Positions 16,883 to 26,210 are shown, counted from the first letter of the stretch. The stretch: DNA of 64,000 bases from Streptomyces mangrovisoli (GCF_000974985.2 NZ_LAVA02000058.1:62001-126000), one strand, 5' to 3'. A program made the numbers and translations. The notes: generated from the sequence alone by a model not told the origin.

Positions 16883-16914
16883 CCCCGGGGAGCTCCGATC
16901 CGCGCTCCCCGGGG
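16883..16914 (+). terminator. Intercistronic hairpin between pflB and pflA
   Basis: CCCCGGGGAGC (16883-16893) pairs perfectly with GCTCCCCGGGG (16904-16914) around a 10-base loop, 10 bases after the pflB stop. As pflA follows in the same direction, it may be a partial terminator or an mRNA-stabilising end that keeps activase levels below enzyme levels. Confidence 0.7.
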
Positions 16915-16948
16915 CCGTCCTTCCGTCACCACGCCAGGAGGCGTCGTC

Positions 16949-17773
16949 GTGAGCGTGATCCAGCCGGGCGCTCTCCTGCCCCTCGTCCCCGTCGGCGCCG
17001 ACAGTCCGGCCGAGCAGGCCGCCGCGTCGCGCGACGACGGCGCCGTCAGCGGGTCGGTGCACTCCTGGGACCTGTCCACCGGGGTGGACGGGCCCGGCAC
17101 CCGCTTCGTCTGCTTCCTCGCCGGCTGCCCGCTGGCCTGTCTGTACTGCCACAACCCGGACACCATGCAAATGCGCAACGGGCAGCGCACCACGGCCGAC
17201 GAGGTCGTCGAGGAGGCACGCAAGTACGTCGCCTTCATCCGGGCCTCGGGCGGGGGCTTCACCATCAGCGGCGGCGAGCCGCTGCTCCAACCGGACTTCG
17301 CCGGCGAGGTCCTGCGCCGCGTCCACGACGAACTGGGCCTGCACACGGCCCTGGACACCTCCGGCTTCCTCGGCGCCCGCGCCTCCGACCGGCTGCTGGA
17401 GAGCGTCGACCTGGTCCTGCTCGACATCAAGTCCTGGGACCGCGAGCTCTATCTGCGCCTCACCGGGCAGCAGTTGGAGCCGACCCTGGCCTTCGCCCGC
17501 CGCCTGGCCGCGCTGCGCAAGGAGGTGTGGGTGCGCTTCGTCCTGGTGCCGGGCCTGACCGATCCCGAGGAGAACGTGGAGGGAGTCGCCGCCTTCGCCG
17601 CGTCCCTCGGCAATGTCACCCGCGTCGACGTCCTGCCCTTCCACAAACTCGGCGCCGCCAAGTGGGCGGAACTGGGCAAGAAATTCACCCTGGCCGACAC
17701 TCCGACCCCCACCGCGGCCCAGGTCGCCGAGGCCCGATCCATCTTCGCGTCCCACGGCCTGAACGCGGTGTGA
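16949..17773 (+). CDS. pflA: Pyruvate formate-lyase-activating enzyme (radical SAM)
   Basis: A 274-residue radical SAM activase. The [4Fe-4S]/SAM motif is CPLACLYC near residue 60, followed by HNPDTM, which is typical of PflA. SGGEPLLQPDFA contributes to SAM binding. It generates the glycyl radical on PflB. The GTG start follows AGGAGG. The first 30 residues are longer than in enterobacterial PflA. Confidence 0.95.
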   Translation: MSVIQPGALLPLVPVGADSPAEQAAASRDDGAVSGSVHSWDLSTGVDGPGTRFVCFLAGCPLACLYCHNPDTMQMRNGQRTTADEVVEEARKYVAFIRASGGGFTISGGEPLLQPDFAGEVLRRVHDELGLHTALDTSGFLGARASDRLLESVDLVLLDIKSWDRELYLRLTGQQLEPTLAFARRLAALRKEVWVRFVLVPGLTDPEENVEGVAAFAASLGNVTRVDVLPFHKLGAAKWAELGKKFTLADTPTPTAAQVAEARSIFASHGLNAV

Positions 17774-18098
17774 ACTCGTCCTCGGTATTCGGCTTGCGCT
17801 GATGTCCCGTTCCCGGGAACACCCGGCGGCACGGCTGCTCAGCAGTCATCATGTGCCACCGATCGAAGACTTCGGAAAGAAATCGGAGTACCCGCAAGGG
17901 GCGACCGGAGAGCGGAATAGTGTTCCGGGACACGGCTTCCCGAACCGATCGGATTCCGCTCGTCCAAAGGCTCTGCCACCGAGTGGGAGCCGCAGAAAGT
18001 ATCGGGTGATCCTCAAGCGCCCCCGTCCCGGCCGATGACCGGACGCGGTGCGTCGAGCGGCCTTTTCGAGCCGCGCCCGGAAAGACAGGACATCGTCG
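17774..18098. promoter_or_regulatory. Intergenic region with several short palindromes
   Basis: Between pflA and the ligand-binding protein gene. It contains the perfect palindrome GTTCCCGGGAAC (17809-17820), the inverted repeat CGGAA-N5-TTCCG near 17914-17928, and CCGATCGG near 17946. The region is less GC-rich than its flanks and reads like a promoter/operator area. No coding sequence is supported. Confidence 0.4.
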
Positions 18099-18200
18099 AT
18101 GGCACACCGATACTTACGCGTCCACGGGACGCCCCTGCCCGACACCCTCCCGCCCGGCACGCGCCGCCCGGCGGCCCCCCGCGCGGGAGGGGTGCGATGA
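18099..18200 (+). CDS. Possible 33-residue upstream ORF coupled to the ligand-binding protein
   Basis: A short frame beginning MAHRYLRVHG and ending Arg-rich (APRAGGVR). It is preceded by AGGA at reasonable distance. Its TGA overlaps the ATG of the next gene (ATGA), which is the usual sign of translational coupling. The alternative is that this DNA is simply an untranslated leader. No homology is recognised. Confidence 0.3.
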   Translation: MAHRYLRVHGTPLPDTLPPGTRRPAAPRAGGVR

Positions 18201-20050
18201 CGGTCCAGGAGGACGAGAACAGCGAGACGGGCCGCAACAACACGCGCTCGCCTCGGATCGGGAACCGGCCCGAGGACGAGCGCCGCCCCCGGCAGGGCGG
18301 CCGCCCGAAGCCGGCCGAGGACGACGACACCGGCGGCCGGGACGTGCGCGACAGCAAGCCGGTTCCGCCACCCGGGTCACCCGCGGCGCCGACACCGCCA
18401 CCGTCGTCGCCGGACGCACCGCCGCCGAAACCCGCACCGCCCCGGACACCGACACCGGCTCCCCCGTCGATCATCCTGCCGACGCCGCGCCGCGCACCAC
18501 GGGCGCCGTCCTCGGCCGCGCCCTGGTGGCGGCCCCGTCTGACGGGCCTGCTGCACCACCGGGCGACCCTCGCCGTCGGCGCCGGGACCGTGGCGGCCGC
18601 GCTCGTCGCCGGATACCTCTGGCACCGCCACGACCAGGCCGTCGAGCACCAGCGGAAGGTGGAGGCCCAGCGGCAGGAGGTCCAAAAGAAGCACTGCGGC
18701 ACCCTGGACCCGGCCCTCGTCACCTACCCGCACGGCGAGTGCGCGGGCGTGACCGACGGCGGCGACGGCTCAAAGGTGTTCGGAGCCTCCCTCGAACCGG
18801 CACTGACCGCCATCGGCGCCGAGAACGCGGAAGCCACCCGTGCCGGGCACTACGTGACCATCGCCTTCCTCGCCCCGATGAGTTCGACCGGCGCGGCCGC
18901 GGACCTCACACAGGACCAGTTCACCGGAGAGATCGAGGGCGCCTACACCGCCGTCGAGCGCGCCAACGCCGGCGACAGCCCCCTCAAGATCCGCCTGGTC
19001 CTGGCCAACATGGGCAGCGGGGAACAGCATTGGAAGCAGACCGTCGGCGCGCTGAAGAAGGTCAAGAACCTGGTCGCCGTCGCCGGGCTGGGGCTCAGCC
19101 AGAAGGAGTCCGTGGAGGCGGCCCGCGCGCTGAGCAAGGAGGACCTGCCCATGGTGGCCGACCTCATCACCGCCGACGGCTTCGACAGCACCGGCGCCAT
19201 CGACAGCGCACACGGTGCGGCGAAGCCGATCAAGGGCCTGACCCGTGTCTCCCTCACCAACGCGGCACAGCTGAAGGCGCTCGGCAAGGCGCTCGGCAGC
19301 GCGCCGCGCACCGCGGCCGTCGTACGCTCCGAGGTGACCCCCGTCGGGAGCGCCGACTACTACACCGACTCCCTCCACCACGACTTCGTCACCCTGGACG
19401 GGCTGAAGCAACACCTCGACCCGGGACAGGACTTCGCCTTCGACCCCCGCGGCGGGGCCGAGTCCATCCTCGGCAGCATCGGCCAGGACCTCTGCACCGC
19501 AGGACACCCCGTCGACACCGTCTACTACGCGGCGCGGGAGAAGTATCTGCCCGACTTCCTCCAGGCCCTGGCCCAACGCAGCTGTCACCAGCAGCACATC
19601 ACCGTCGTCACCGGATCCGACACCTCGGCCCTGGACCCGACGACCCTCTCCGGCCTGAACAGCCAGGGCGACTCACCCATCACCGTGCTCTACGCCAACC
19701 TGCCCAGCCCCGCCGCGCTCCGTGGCCACGGCAACACGGACCACGACCTGTACGCCAGGTTCATGACGGCCTTCACCGCCGACCACCACGGACAGACCTT
19801 CCCCGCAGGAGACACGACCCGCGGCACCTGGCCGGTCTTCGCCCATGACGCTGTCCTGACCCTCACCACCGCCATCCGCCGGGCCACCACCCCCGACCAT
19901 CCCCTGCCCACCAAGTACGACGTCCGCAACCATCTGTTCGCCCTCACCAACGGGGCCGTGCCCGCGGCCACCGGCCGCTTCGGCATCGACTCGACCGGCA
20001 ACCGGACCAGCACCCCCCTCGTCGTCCACCGACTCGGGCCCGCCCTCTGA
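18197..20050 (+). CDS. Membrane-anchored periplasmic-binding-fold protein (Leu/Ile/Val-receptor type)
   Basis: About 617 residues. The N-terminal 115 residues are a cytoplasmic Pro/Arg/Asp-rich disordered region. One transmembrane helix (about 121-142, LAVGAGTVAAALVAGYLW) follows, then an extracellular region from about residue 215 with the look of a type I periplasmic binding fold (VTIAFLAPMS, LVAVAGLGLSQKESVEAARAL, LPMVADLITAD). It lacks a lipobox and there are no transporter genes nearby, so it is more likely a sensor or receptor than a transport component. I chose the ATG at 18197 because GGGAGGGG sits just upstream; a frame open from 18035 exists but has no ribosome site. Confidence 0.75.
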   Translation: MTVQEDENSETGRNNTRSPRIGNRPEDERRPRQGGRPKPAEDDDTGGRDVRDSKPVPPPGSPAAPTPPPSSPDAPPPKPAPPRTPTPAPPSIILPTPRRAPRAPSSAAPWWRPRLTGLLHHRATLAVGAGTVAAALVAGYLWHRHDQAVEHQRKVEAQRQEVQKKHCGTLDPALVTYPHGECAGVTDGGDGSKVFGASLEPALTAIGAENAEATRAGHYVTIAFLAPMSSTGAAADLTQDQFTGEIEGAYTAVERANAGDSPLKIRLVLANMGSGEQHWKQTVGALKKVKNLVAVAGLGLSQKESVEAARALSKEDLPMVADLITADGFDSTGAIDSAHGAAKPIKGLTRVSLTNAAQLKALGKALGSAPRTAAVVRSEVTPVGSADYYTDSLHHDFVTLDGLKQHLDPGQDFAFDPRGGAESILGSIGQDLCTAGHPVDTVYYAAREKYLPDFLQALAQRSCHQQHITVVTGSDTSALDPTTLSGLNSQGDSPITVLYANLPSPAALRGHGNTDHDLYARFMTAFTADHHGQTFPAGDTTRGTWPVFAHDAVLTLTTAIRRATTPDHPLPTKYDVRNHLFALTNGAVPAATGRFGIDSTGNRTSTPLVVHRLGPAL

Positions 20051-20068
20051 ACCTGCGGATGCGCACCC

Positions 20069-20099
20069 CAGGGCCGACTGCAACTCGCAGTCGGCCCTG
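20069..20099. terminator. Strong hairpin terminator after the ligand-binding protein
   Basis: A perfect 13-bp inverted repeat, CAGGGCCGACTGC (20069-20081) and GCAGTCGGCCCTG (20087-20099), with a 5-base loop, starts 18 bases past the stop codon. Confidence 0.8.
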
Positions 20100-20164
20100 A
20101 TCAGTTGAGGGCCGCTCGACCGTTCTGCCCGCCTTCGGCACGTACGCCGCGCAAGCATCACGCA

Positions 20165-20198
20165 TGGTCTAGTCCAAAAAATAATTTGGTCTAGGCCA
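20165..20198 (+). promoter_or_regulatory. Two DasR-like operator sites (dre) upstream of the chitinase
   Basis: TGGTCTAGTCCA (20165-20176) and TGGTCTAGGCCA (20187-20198) are close to the DasR consensus TGGTCTAGACCA and 22 bases apart, two helical turns. A TTGACG (20204-20209) follows directly. This is the classic arrangement of Streptomyces chitinase promoters, controlled by N-acetylglucosamine through DasR. Confidence 0.75.
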
Positions 20199-20269
20199 AT
20201 CCATTGACGTGCCCTGGCCAGATCGATCAGGCTGACTTCACTCCCCCTCCCCCCACCCCTGGAGGCACA

Positions 20270-21496
20270 GTGAGACCCCTTCGCGCAGGCCTGGGCGCGG
20301 CCGCCGCCGTCACGCTCGCCGCCGCCGGCACCACCGCCCTCGCCGCGAGCAGCGCCTCGGGCGCAACCACCGCGCTGAGCAACCGCTGGTACGCCGCCGC
20401 TCCCTACCTCATGCCGCTGGACAACAACCCCCCGGACGCGGCGGCCATCATGGACGCCACCGGCCTCAAGGCCTTCCAGCTCGCCTTCGTGCTCGCACCC
20501 AACGGCGGCGGGTGTACGCCCACTTGGGGTGGCACCGCGGCCGTCTCGTCCGACACCGCCGTGCAGTCGGTGATCAACACCATCCGCGGCAAGGGCGGCG
20601 ACGTCTCGATCTCGATCGGCGGCTACGGCGGCACCAAGCTCGGCCAGACCTGCTCGGACGCGGCCTCCACGGCGGCGGCGTACCAGCAGGTCATCACCAA
20701 GTACGGCCTGCACGCGATCGACTTCGACCTCGAGGAGCCGGAGTACGAGAACACCGCCGCGATCAAGAACGAGATCGGCGCCGCGAAGATCCTCCAGCAG
20801 AACAACCCCGGGCTGTACGTCTCCGTGACGACGGCAGGCACCGCGGACGGCACCGGCTGGTTCGGCAAGCAGATGCTGCTGGAGGCCAAGTCGCAGGGGT
20901 TCACGCCGAACAACTTCTCCATCATGCCCTTCGACGGCGGCTTCAACGGGGCGGCGAGCCAGACCAGCGCGCTCACCAACTTCAACAGCATCCTCCAGTC
21001 CACCTTCGGCTGGGACCAGGCGACCGCCTACGCCCACGAGGGCTTCTCCGGGATGAACGGGCGCAGCGACACCGGCGAGTACTTCACCCAGGCCGACTTC
21101 CAGACCGTGCTCGACTACGCCACGAGCCACAACATGGACCGCTTCACCTTCTGGTCCCTGAACCGCGACCGGCAGTGCACCCCCGCGGACAACAACGGCA
21201 CCACGTCCGGGACCTGCTCCAGCGTGGCGCAGAGCTCGTGGGACTTCGCCAAGTACTCGGTGAAGTTCGCCGGTGCCACCCCGCCGTCCTCGACCCCGAC
21301 GCCGACCACCACGCCGACGTCGACGCCCACGACGCCGTCCGCCGGGTGCAAGACGGCCTGGAACTCGTCCTCGGTCTACGTCGCGGGTGACGAGGTCTCG
21401 TACAACGGCCACAACTGGAAGGCCAAGTGGTGGACCCAGAACGAGGTGCCGACCGGCACCGACTGGGGCCCCTGGCAGGACGAGGGCGCCTGCTGA
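20270..21496 (+). CDS. Secreted GH18 chitinase with C-terminal chitin-binding domain
   Basis: A 408-residue secreted enzyme. A signal peptide of about 35 residues ends near ASSASGA. The catalytic domain carries SISIGGYGG and the GH18 active-site motif AIDFDLEEP (DxDxE form, Glu as acid). A Thr/Pro-rich linker (PTPTTTPTSTPTTP) leads to a CBM5/12-like module with AWNSSSVYVAGDEVSYNGHNW. It hydrolyses chitin outside the cell. The GTG start follows GGAGGCACA. Regulation by DasR is suggested by the sites upstream. Confidence 0.93.
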   Translation: MRPLRAGLGAAAAVTLAAAGTTALAASSASGATTALSNRWYAAAPYLMPLDNNPPDAAAIMDATGLKAFQLAFVLAPNGGGCTPTWGGTAAVSSDTAVQSVINTIRGKGGDVSISIGGYGGTKLGQTCSDAASTAAAYQQVITKYGLHAIDFDLEEPEYENTAAIKNEIGAAKILQQNNPGLYVSVTTAGTADGTGWFGKQMLLEAKSQGFTPNNFSIMPFDGGFNGAASQTSALTNFNSILQSTFGWDQATAYAHEGFSGMNGRSDTGEYFTQADFQTVLDYATSHNMDRFTFWSLNRDRQCTPADNNGTTSGTCSSVAQSSWDFAKYSVKFAGATPPSSTPTPTTTPTSTPTTPSAGCKTAWNSSSVYVAGDEVSYNGHNWKAKWWTQNEVPTGTDWGPWQDEGAC

Positions 21497-21607
21497 GGCC
21501 CCTCTGCCGCCAGGCACCAGCCGGTGGCCTGCCGACCCATCGACCGTGGCGGTCTGGCGCGGAGCCTTCTGCGTCCGACCGCCACGGTCCGTCGCGCGGC
21601 CCACCGC

Positions 21608-22792
21608 TCACCCGGCGGCCGACGCCCGGCCGCACAGCGCATGGTCGATCAGGGCGCTCGCCGCGTTCTCCTGGTGCAGGATGTGCGCGAGACTGTCGCC
21701 GCGCGCCTCGGACATGGAGACCACCGCACTGCGACGGCCGTCGTCCGTGACACCGTTGAGGGTGATGTAACCGCCGTCCCCGCCCTCGTGGCTCCAGTAG
21801 GTTCCGCCGCAGCTCAACGGCCGCTCGGCCAGGCCGAGACCGTACCGGCCGCCGGGCCACAGCTGCTGGACGTCCGCGCTCACGGGTACGGTCCGCTTCA
21901 TCTCGGCCAGCTGACGCGGCGGCAGCAGACGGCCCGCGAGCAGCGCCCGCAGCAGACGGTTCTCGTCCAGCGTGGTCGTGACGTACGAGAGGTTCTCGGT
22001 GTCCACCGGCACCTGGTCGGTCACGTCGACCCGGGAGCCTTGGCCGAAGAGCTGGTAGGCCTGGGAATGCGGCCGGGGCAGGGCGGAGGAGGTGCCCGTC
22101 CATCGGGTCCGGTGCAGACCGAGCGGGCGCAGGACGCGGTCCTCGATCTCCTGGTGGGCGGTGCGGCCGGTGACCTTCTGGATGACCAGGGCGAGCAGGG
22201 TGTAGCCCGTGTTCGCGTACGCCCAGCCCTCGCCCGGCGCGAAGTCCGGCGCATGGGCCATGGCCCGGTCGACCAACTCCTGGGCGCCGTAGACGCGATG
22301 GCGCTGCTCGTAGTACTCGTTCGCCGTGGTGTATCCGGGCAGGTCGTCGTGGATGCCGCTGGTGTGCTGGAGCAGTTGGCGCAGGGTGATCCGGCGTCCG
22401 TCGTTGCCGTTGCCCCGCACCACTCCGGGCAGCCAGTGGTCGACGGTGTCGTCGAGGAACAGCCGCCCCTCCGCCTCCAGTTGCAGGACTACGGTCGCGA
22501 CCAGCGTCTTGGAGGTGCTGGCCATGCGGAAGTAGCCGTCGGAGGCGACGGGCCGGCCGCTGCCCAGCCTCGCGGTGCCGCTGACGGCCACGGACTGCCG
22601 TCCGTCCGGCCCGATCGCCCTGGCCTGCACACCGGCCACACCGAGTGCGTGGATCGCACGGGTGTCCTCGCGCAACTGCCGCGCGAGGCTCCGAGGTCCG
22701 GGCCGGGCGACGGCGGGGGTCGCGACGGCGGCGAGCAGCACGGCCAGGCCGACCGCCGCCGTCGCCCAGCGCGTACGCAGAGTGGATGTCAT
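21608..22792 (-). CDS. Secreted serine hydrolase of the D-alanyl-D-alanine carboxypeptidase/class C beta-lactamase fold
   Basis: A 394-residue exported protein with a signal peptide ending near PAVARPG. The three active-site motifs are present: STSK (Ser-x-x-Lys), YANTGY (Tyr-x-Asn) and SHEGG in place of the KTG box. This pattern is common in Streptomyces R61-type carboxypeptidases and related esterases. It may trim peptidoglycan stem peptides or act as an esterase; the HxG variant does not distinguish. The stop lies about 110 bases from the convergent chitinase gene. Confidence 0.88.
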   Translation of the reverse strand: MTSTLRTRWATAAVGLAVLLAAVATPAVARPGPRSLARQLREDTRAIHALGVAGVQARAIGPDGRQSVAVSGTARLGSGRPVASDGYFRMASTSKTLVATVVLQLEAEGRLFLDDTVDHWLPGVVRGNGNDGRRITLRQLLQHTSGIHDDLPGYTTANEYYEQRHRVYGAQELVDRAMAHAPDFAPGEGWAYANTGYTLLALVIQKVTGRTAHQEIEDRVLRPLGLHRTRWTGTSSALPRPHSQAYQLFGQGSRVDVTDQVPVDTENLSYVTTTLDENRLLRALLAGRLLPPRQLAEMKRTVPVSADVQQLWPGGRYGLGLAERPLSCGGTYWSHEGGDGGYITLNGVTDDGRRSAVVSMSEARGDSLAHILHQENAASALIDHALCGRASAAG

Positions 22793-22931
22793 GTCCGGAC
22801 GCTAGTTCCGTCCGCCGCCGGACACGATCCGGTACGCCCCCGGGTACGCGCTCGGGATATCCCCCGGACCGCGCGAGGCGCCCGGCCGGAAAGGTCCGGC
22901 CGAGCACCTGCGTCGTCGGTGGTGTTCCGGG

Positions 22932-25900
22932 TCAGTGCCTCCCGGGCTTCTCCACGCGGCCCTTCGTGGAGGTGACCGCCGGGTCGAGGTTCTTGAACTG
23001 GCCCGTGTACGAGCCGACGCCGATGCCCTTGACTCCTTGCTGGTCGGCGAGGTCCTTGAAGGACTGGGTCTGGGACGCGGTGGTGAGGATGCGGATGGCG
23101 CTGCGCTGGAGGTCGCCGAGCCGGGTGTCGGTGGCGTAGTCACCGGTCAGGGTGATCTTGTACGAGGTGACGGCGCCGGTGCCGTCGTGCTGGACGTCGG
23201 TGACGGCGATCGCGGCCTTCTGGTCGCTGGTGAACGCCGAGGAGGCGAGGAGCGTCTGGACGGCCTTGTAGGCGTCGTCGACGGACGTGAACTTCGCGTT
23301 GGGGGTGAAGACCGTCTTGCCGTCGGCGCCGGTGGAACTGGTGCCGGACAGCGGGGTCTTGGACAGGTCGGTGGAGGCGTCGACGGTCGTCGTGACCTTC
23401 GCCGCACCGGTGGACTTCAGCGTGAGACTGCCCATCTGGAGCGTGTAGCTGGTGAAGGTCTGGTCGCCGAAGCTGAAGTCGGACCGGGTGTAGGCGGGCA
23501 GTCCGTCGATGTCGACGGTGGGCGCCACCTTCTTGATGGAGTTGGCCACCTCGGCGGGGTTGCCGCCGGGCTCGATCAGGTCGTTGCCGGAGTACATGGT
23601 CGCCGTGGCGCCGTGGCTGCCGCCCCAGTCGGTCATGACCGTGCCCTTGAAGTCCCACTCGCCGCGCAGAAGGTCGGTGAGGAGGTCGTAGTTGCCGGAG
23701 GAGTAGGTGCCGTCGATCTTGTTGTAGGAGCTCATGACGGCCATGGGCTGGGCCGCCTTGACGGCTATCTCGAAGCCCTTCAGCTCGATCTCGCGCATCG
23801 CGCGTTCGCTGACGACGTCGTTGCCCGAATTGCGGGAGGTCTCCTGGTTGTTGCCGGCGAAGTGCTTGACGGTGACGCCGACGCCCGGGTTGCTCTGGAC
23901 GCCCGCCGTGGTGGCGGCGGCGGTGAGGCCGGAGACCAGCGGGTCCTCGGAGTAGTACTCGAAGTTGCGGCCGTTGAGCGGGTCCCGGTGGATGTTCATG
24001 CCGGGGGCCAGCCACAGGGAGACGCCGAACTCCTTCATCTCCTTGCCGATGGCGGTGCCCACCTGGTCGACCAGGCCGCGGTCCCAGGTCTGCGCGAGCA
24101 GGGTCCCGATGGGCCAGGCGGTGGCGTACTGGTAGGTGGTCGGGGTGGTCGAGATCTGCTGGGTCAGGCGCAGGCCGGCCGGGCCGTCGGACAGGGTCAT
24201 GCTCGGGATGCCCTCGCTCTCCAGGGCGCCGGTCGTGTATCCGGCGGCGCCCACCGCGGACGGCGTCGAGCCGCCGGAGCTCGTGCCCTCCACGATCTGG
24301 GACAGCTGGTCGACGGAGAGTCCCGCGACGAACTGCTGGACGGTGAGCTTGCCCTTGGCCACGTCGTAGAGGGTGGCTCCGGAGCGGGTGGTGACGTACT
24401 GGACCTTCTCCCCCGTCTTGGGCTGGTAGGGCGCGCCGGTGCCCTCCCAGTTCTTCTGGCTCTTGTCGAGGTAGACAGTGGTGGAGGAGATCTTGTCGCC
24501 GTCGAGCGCGTGGTAGGGGGAGCTCGCCGGGACGGTGACGTTCTGCTCGTAGGCCGAGGCGTCGTTCGCGGTGCGGAACGAGCGCGGGTCGAGGGTGATG
24601 CGCCGGGCGGTGGCGATCTCCCGCTTCTCTCCCGGGTAGGTGTAGAAGTCGGCCGGATCGCTGGTGAGTTCGCTGCTGGGCTGCTGGTCGTCCAGCTCGG
24701 TGTGGTCCTGCTCGGTGACGACGGAGCGGGACAGGTTCAGCCGGGCGGCCACGTGGGTGTTGCGGGAGGAGTCGCCGACGCGTACGACGTAGTCGCCGGC
24801 GTCCATCACATAGGCGGCGCGCTTCTCGTCGTAGGAGGCGAGGGAGCTGGTGTCGAAGGTGATGGTGACCGTCTGGGAGGCGCCCGGCGCCAGGTTGTCG
24901 GTCTTCGCGTAGCCGGCCAGCTGCTGGTAGGCCTTGTCCTGGCCGCTCTGCGGGGCGGAGACGTAGACCTGCACGACCTCCTGGCCGCTGTACCGGTGCC
25001 CGGTGTTGGTGACCTTGGCGGTGACCGTGACCTTCTTCGCGTCGGCCGTCACCCGCTGGGCGCGGACGTCGAAGCTCGTGTAGGAAGCGCCGTAGCCGAA
25101 GGGGTAGTTGACCACCGAGGCCGGGTCGTCCTGGTCGAGGGAGCGGTAGAAGGAGTCGAAGTAGCGGTAGCCGACGTAGATGCCTTCGCTGTACTCCTCG
25201 GTCAGCGAGTTGCCGTCGTTGTTGGCGAAGGTCCTGGAGGCCGGGTAGTACGAGTAGGCGGAGGCCCAGGTGTCGGTGAGTTTGCCGGAGGGTGTGGTGG
25301 TTCCGTTCAGGACGTCCGCCAGGGCGTTGCCGCTCTCCTGGCCGGCCTGGCTCATCAGGAGCATCGAGTCGAGCGCCGTACCGCCGAAGGGGTCCTTCTC
25401 GGCGGCGTTGACCTGCTTGTAGAAGCTGGTGTCGATGATGCCGCCGGAGTTGATGACGACGACCACGTGCTGGTAACTGCGGCCCAGGAGCTGAAGGTTG
25501 GCGCGCTCGGTGTCGCTGAGCTGGTAGTCGCCCTTGCCGGAGGAACGGTCCGCTCCCTCACCGGAGTTGCGGGCGATGACGTAGACGGCGGTGCCGGTCT
25601 TCGCGGTCGGCTGGACCGTCTGGGCGGTCAACGGCTGTTCCACGGAGGCGTAGTCGACGGTCTGCCCGAAGGGGCTGGAGGTGGCGCCGCCGTATTTGGT
25701 GTCGTAGGCGCTGGTCATGGCCGACCAGTAGGCGTCACTGGTGGTGATCTTGTAGCCGGCGTTCTCCAGGCCCTGCCGGGCGCTGACGGTGTAGCGGTTG
25801 TTGACGCTTCCGGAGCCGGTGCCGCCCTTGACGGTCTGGTAGGCGCCGACGCCGTAGAGCGCGATGTTGCCGGAGGACGCGATCGGCAGCGTCTGGTCGT

Positions 25901-26102
25901 GGTTCTCCAGCAGGACCATGCCCTGTTCGGCCGCGGTGCGGGACAGGGTCGCGTTGGCCTGCTCGAGTGCGGTCGGTTCGGGGTCGGTGGTCGCGCCCTG
26001 GGCGGGCACCACCAGGCCCCCGAACAGCAGGGTGGAGACGACGACGGAGGCGGCGGTGGCGACGAGCAGGGGTCTCGGGTGGCGGCGCGGGGTGACGTTC
26101 AC
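22932..26102 (-). CDS. Secreted GH3 beta-glycosidase with permuted domain order
   Basis: A 1056-residue exported enzyme (signal peptide to about residue 37, VPAQGA). The order is inverted relative to standard GH3 enzymes. The C-terminal GH3 domain comes first (KGDYQLSD, residues 60-330, with GEGADR at 181-186), then a fibronectin-like domain (VTAKVTNTGHRYSGQEVVQVYV). The TIM-barrel catalytic domain comes last, with WLAPGMNIHRDPLNGRNFEYY, KHFAGNNQE and the nucleophile Asp near 824 in VMTDWGG. A further module of about 200 residues ends the protein. It should release glucose or xylose from plant oligosaccharides. It is divergent from a ROK repressor gene, so sugar-dependent control is likely. 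Confidence 0.92.
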   Translation of the reverse strand: MNVTPRRHPRPLLVATAASVVVSTLLFGGLVVPAQGATTDPEPTALEQANATLSRTAAEQGMVLLENHDQTLPIASSGNIALYGVGAYQTVKGGTGSGSVNNRYTVSARQGLENAGYKITTSDAYWSAMTSAYDTKYGGATSSPFGQTVDYASVEQPLTAQTVQPTAKTGTAVYVIARNSGEGADRSSGKGDYQLSDTERANLQLLGRSYQHVVVVINSGGIIDTSFYKQVNAAEKDPFGGTALDSMLLMSQAGQESGNALADVLNGTTTPSGKLTDTWASAYSYYPASRTFANNDGNSLTEEYSEGIYVGYRYFDSFYRSLDQDDPASVVNYPFGYGASYTSFDVRAQRVTADAKKVTVTAKVTNTGHRYSGQEVVQVYVSAPQSGQDKAYQQLAGYAKTDNLAPGASQTVTITFDTSSLASYDEKRAAYVMDAGDYVVRVGDSSRNTHVAARLNLSRSVVTEQDHTELDDQQPSSELTSDPADFYTYPGEKREIATARRITLDPRSFRTANDASAYEQNVTVPASSPYHALDGDKISSTTVYLDKSQKNWEGTGAPYQPKTGEKVQYVTTRSGATLYDVAKGKLTVQQFVAGLSVDQLSQIVEGTSSGGSTPSAVGAAGYTTGALESEGIPSMTLSDGPAGLRLTQQISTTPTTYQYATAWPIGTLLAQTWDRGLVDQVGTAIGKEMKEFGVSLWLAPGMNIHRDPLNGRNFEYYSEDPLVSGLTAAATTAGVQSNPGVGVTVKHFAGNNQETSRNSGNDVVSERAMREIELKGFEIAVKAAQPMAVMSSYNKIDGTYSSGNYDLLTDLLRGEWDFKGTVMTDWGGSHGATATMYSGNDLIEPGGNPAEVANSIKKVAPTVDIDGLPAYTRSDFSFGDQTFTSYTLQMGSLTLKSTGAAKVTTTVDASTDLSKTPLSGTSSTGADGKTVFTPNAKFTSVDDAYKAVQTLLASSAFTSDQKAAIAVTDVQHDGTGAVTSYKITLTGDYATDTRLGDLQRSAIRILTTASQTQSFKDLADQQGVKGIGVGSYTGQFKNLDPAVTSTKGRVEKPGRH

Positions 26103-26210
26103 GGACAGCGTCCCTTCTGTCGTCGATCCGGTACGGCGGTGAACCGGATCCAGCAGGAGGCTACGAAGCCATCTTTTGGTCCGTCAATAACTGAAAACAG
26201 GGCGGGATTT

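Noticed and set aside
17809..17820. GTTCCCGGGAAC palindrome as a terminator of the fermentation operon
   Set aside because: A 12-base palindrome without a loop cannot form a useful RNA hairpin; a DNA-binding site is more likely.
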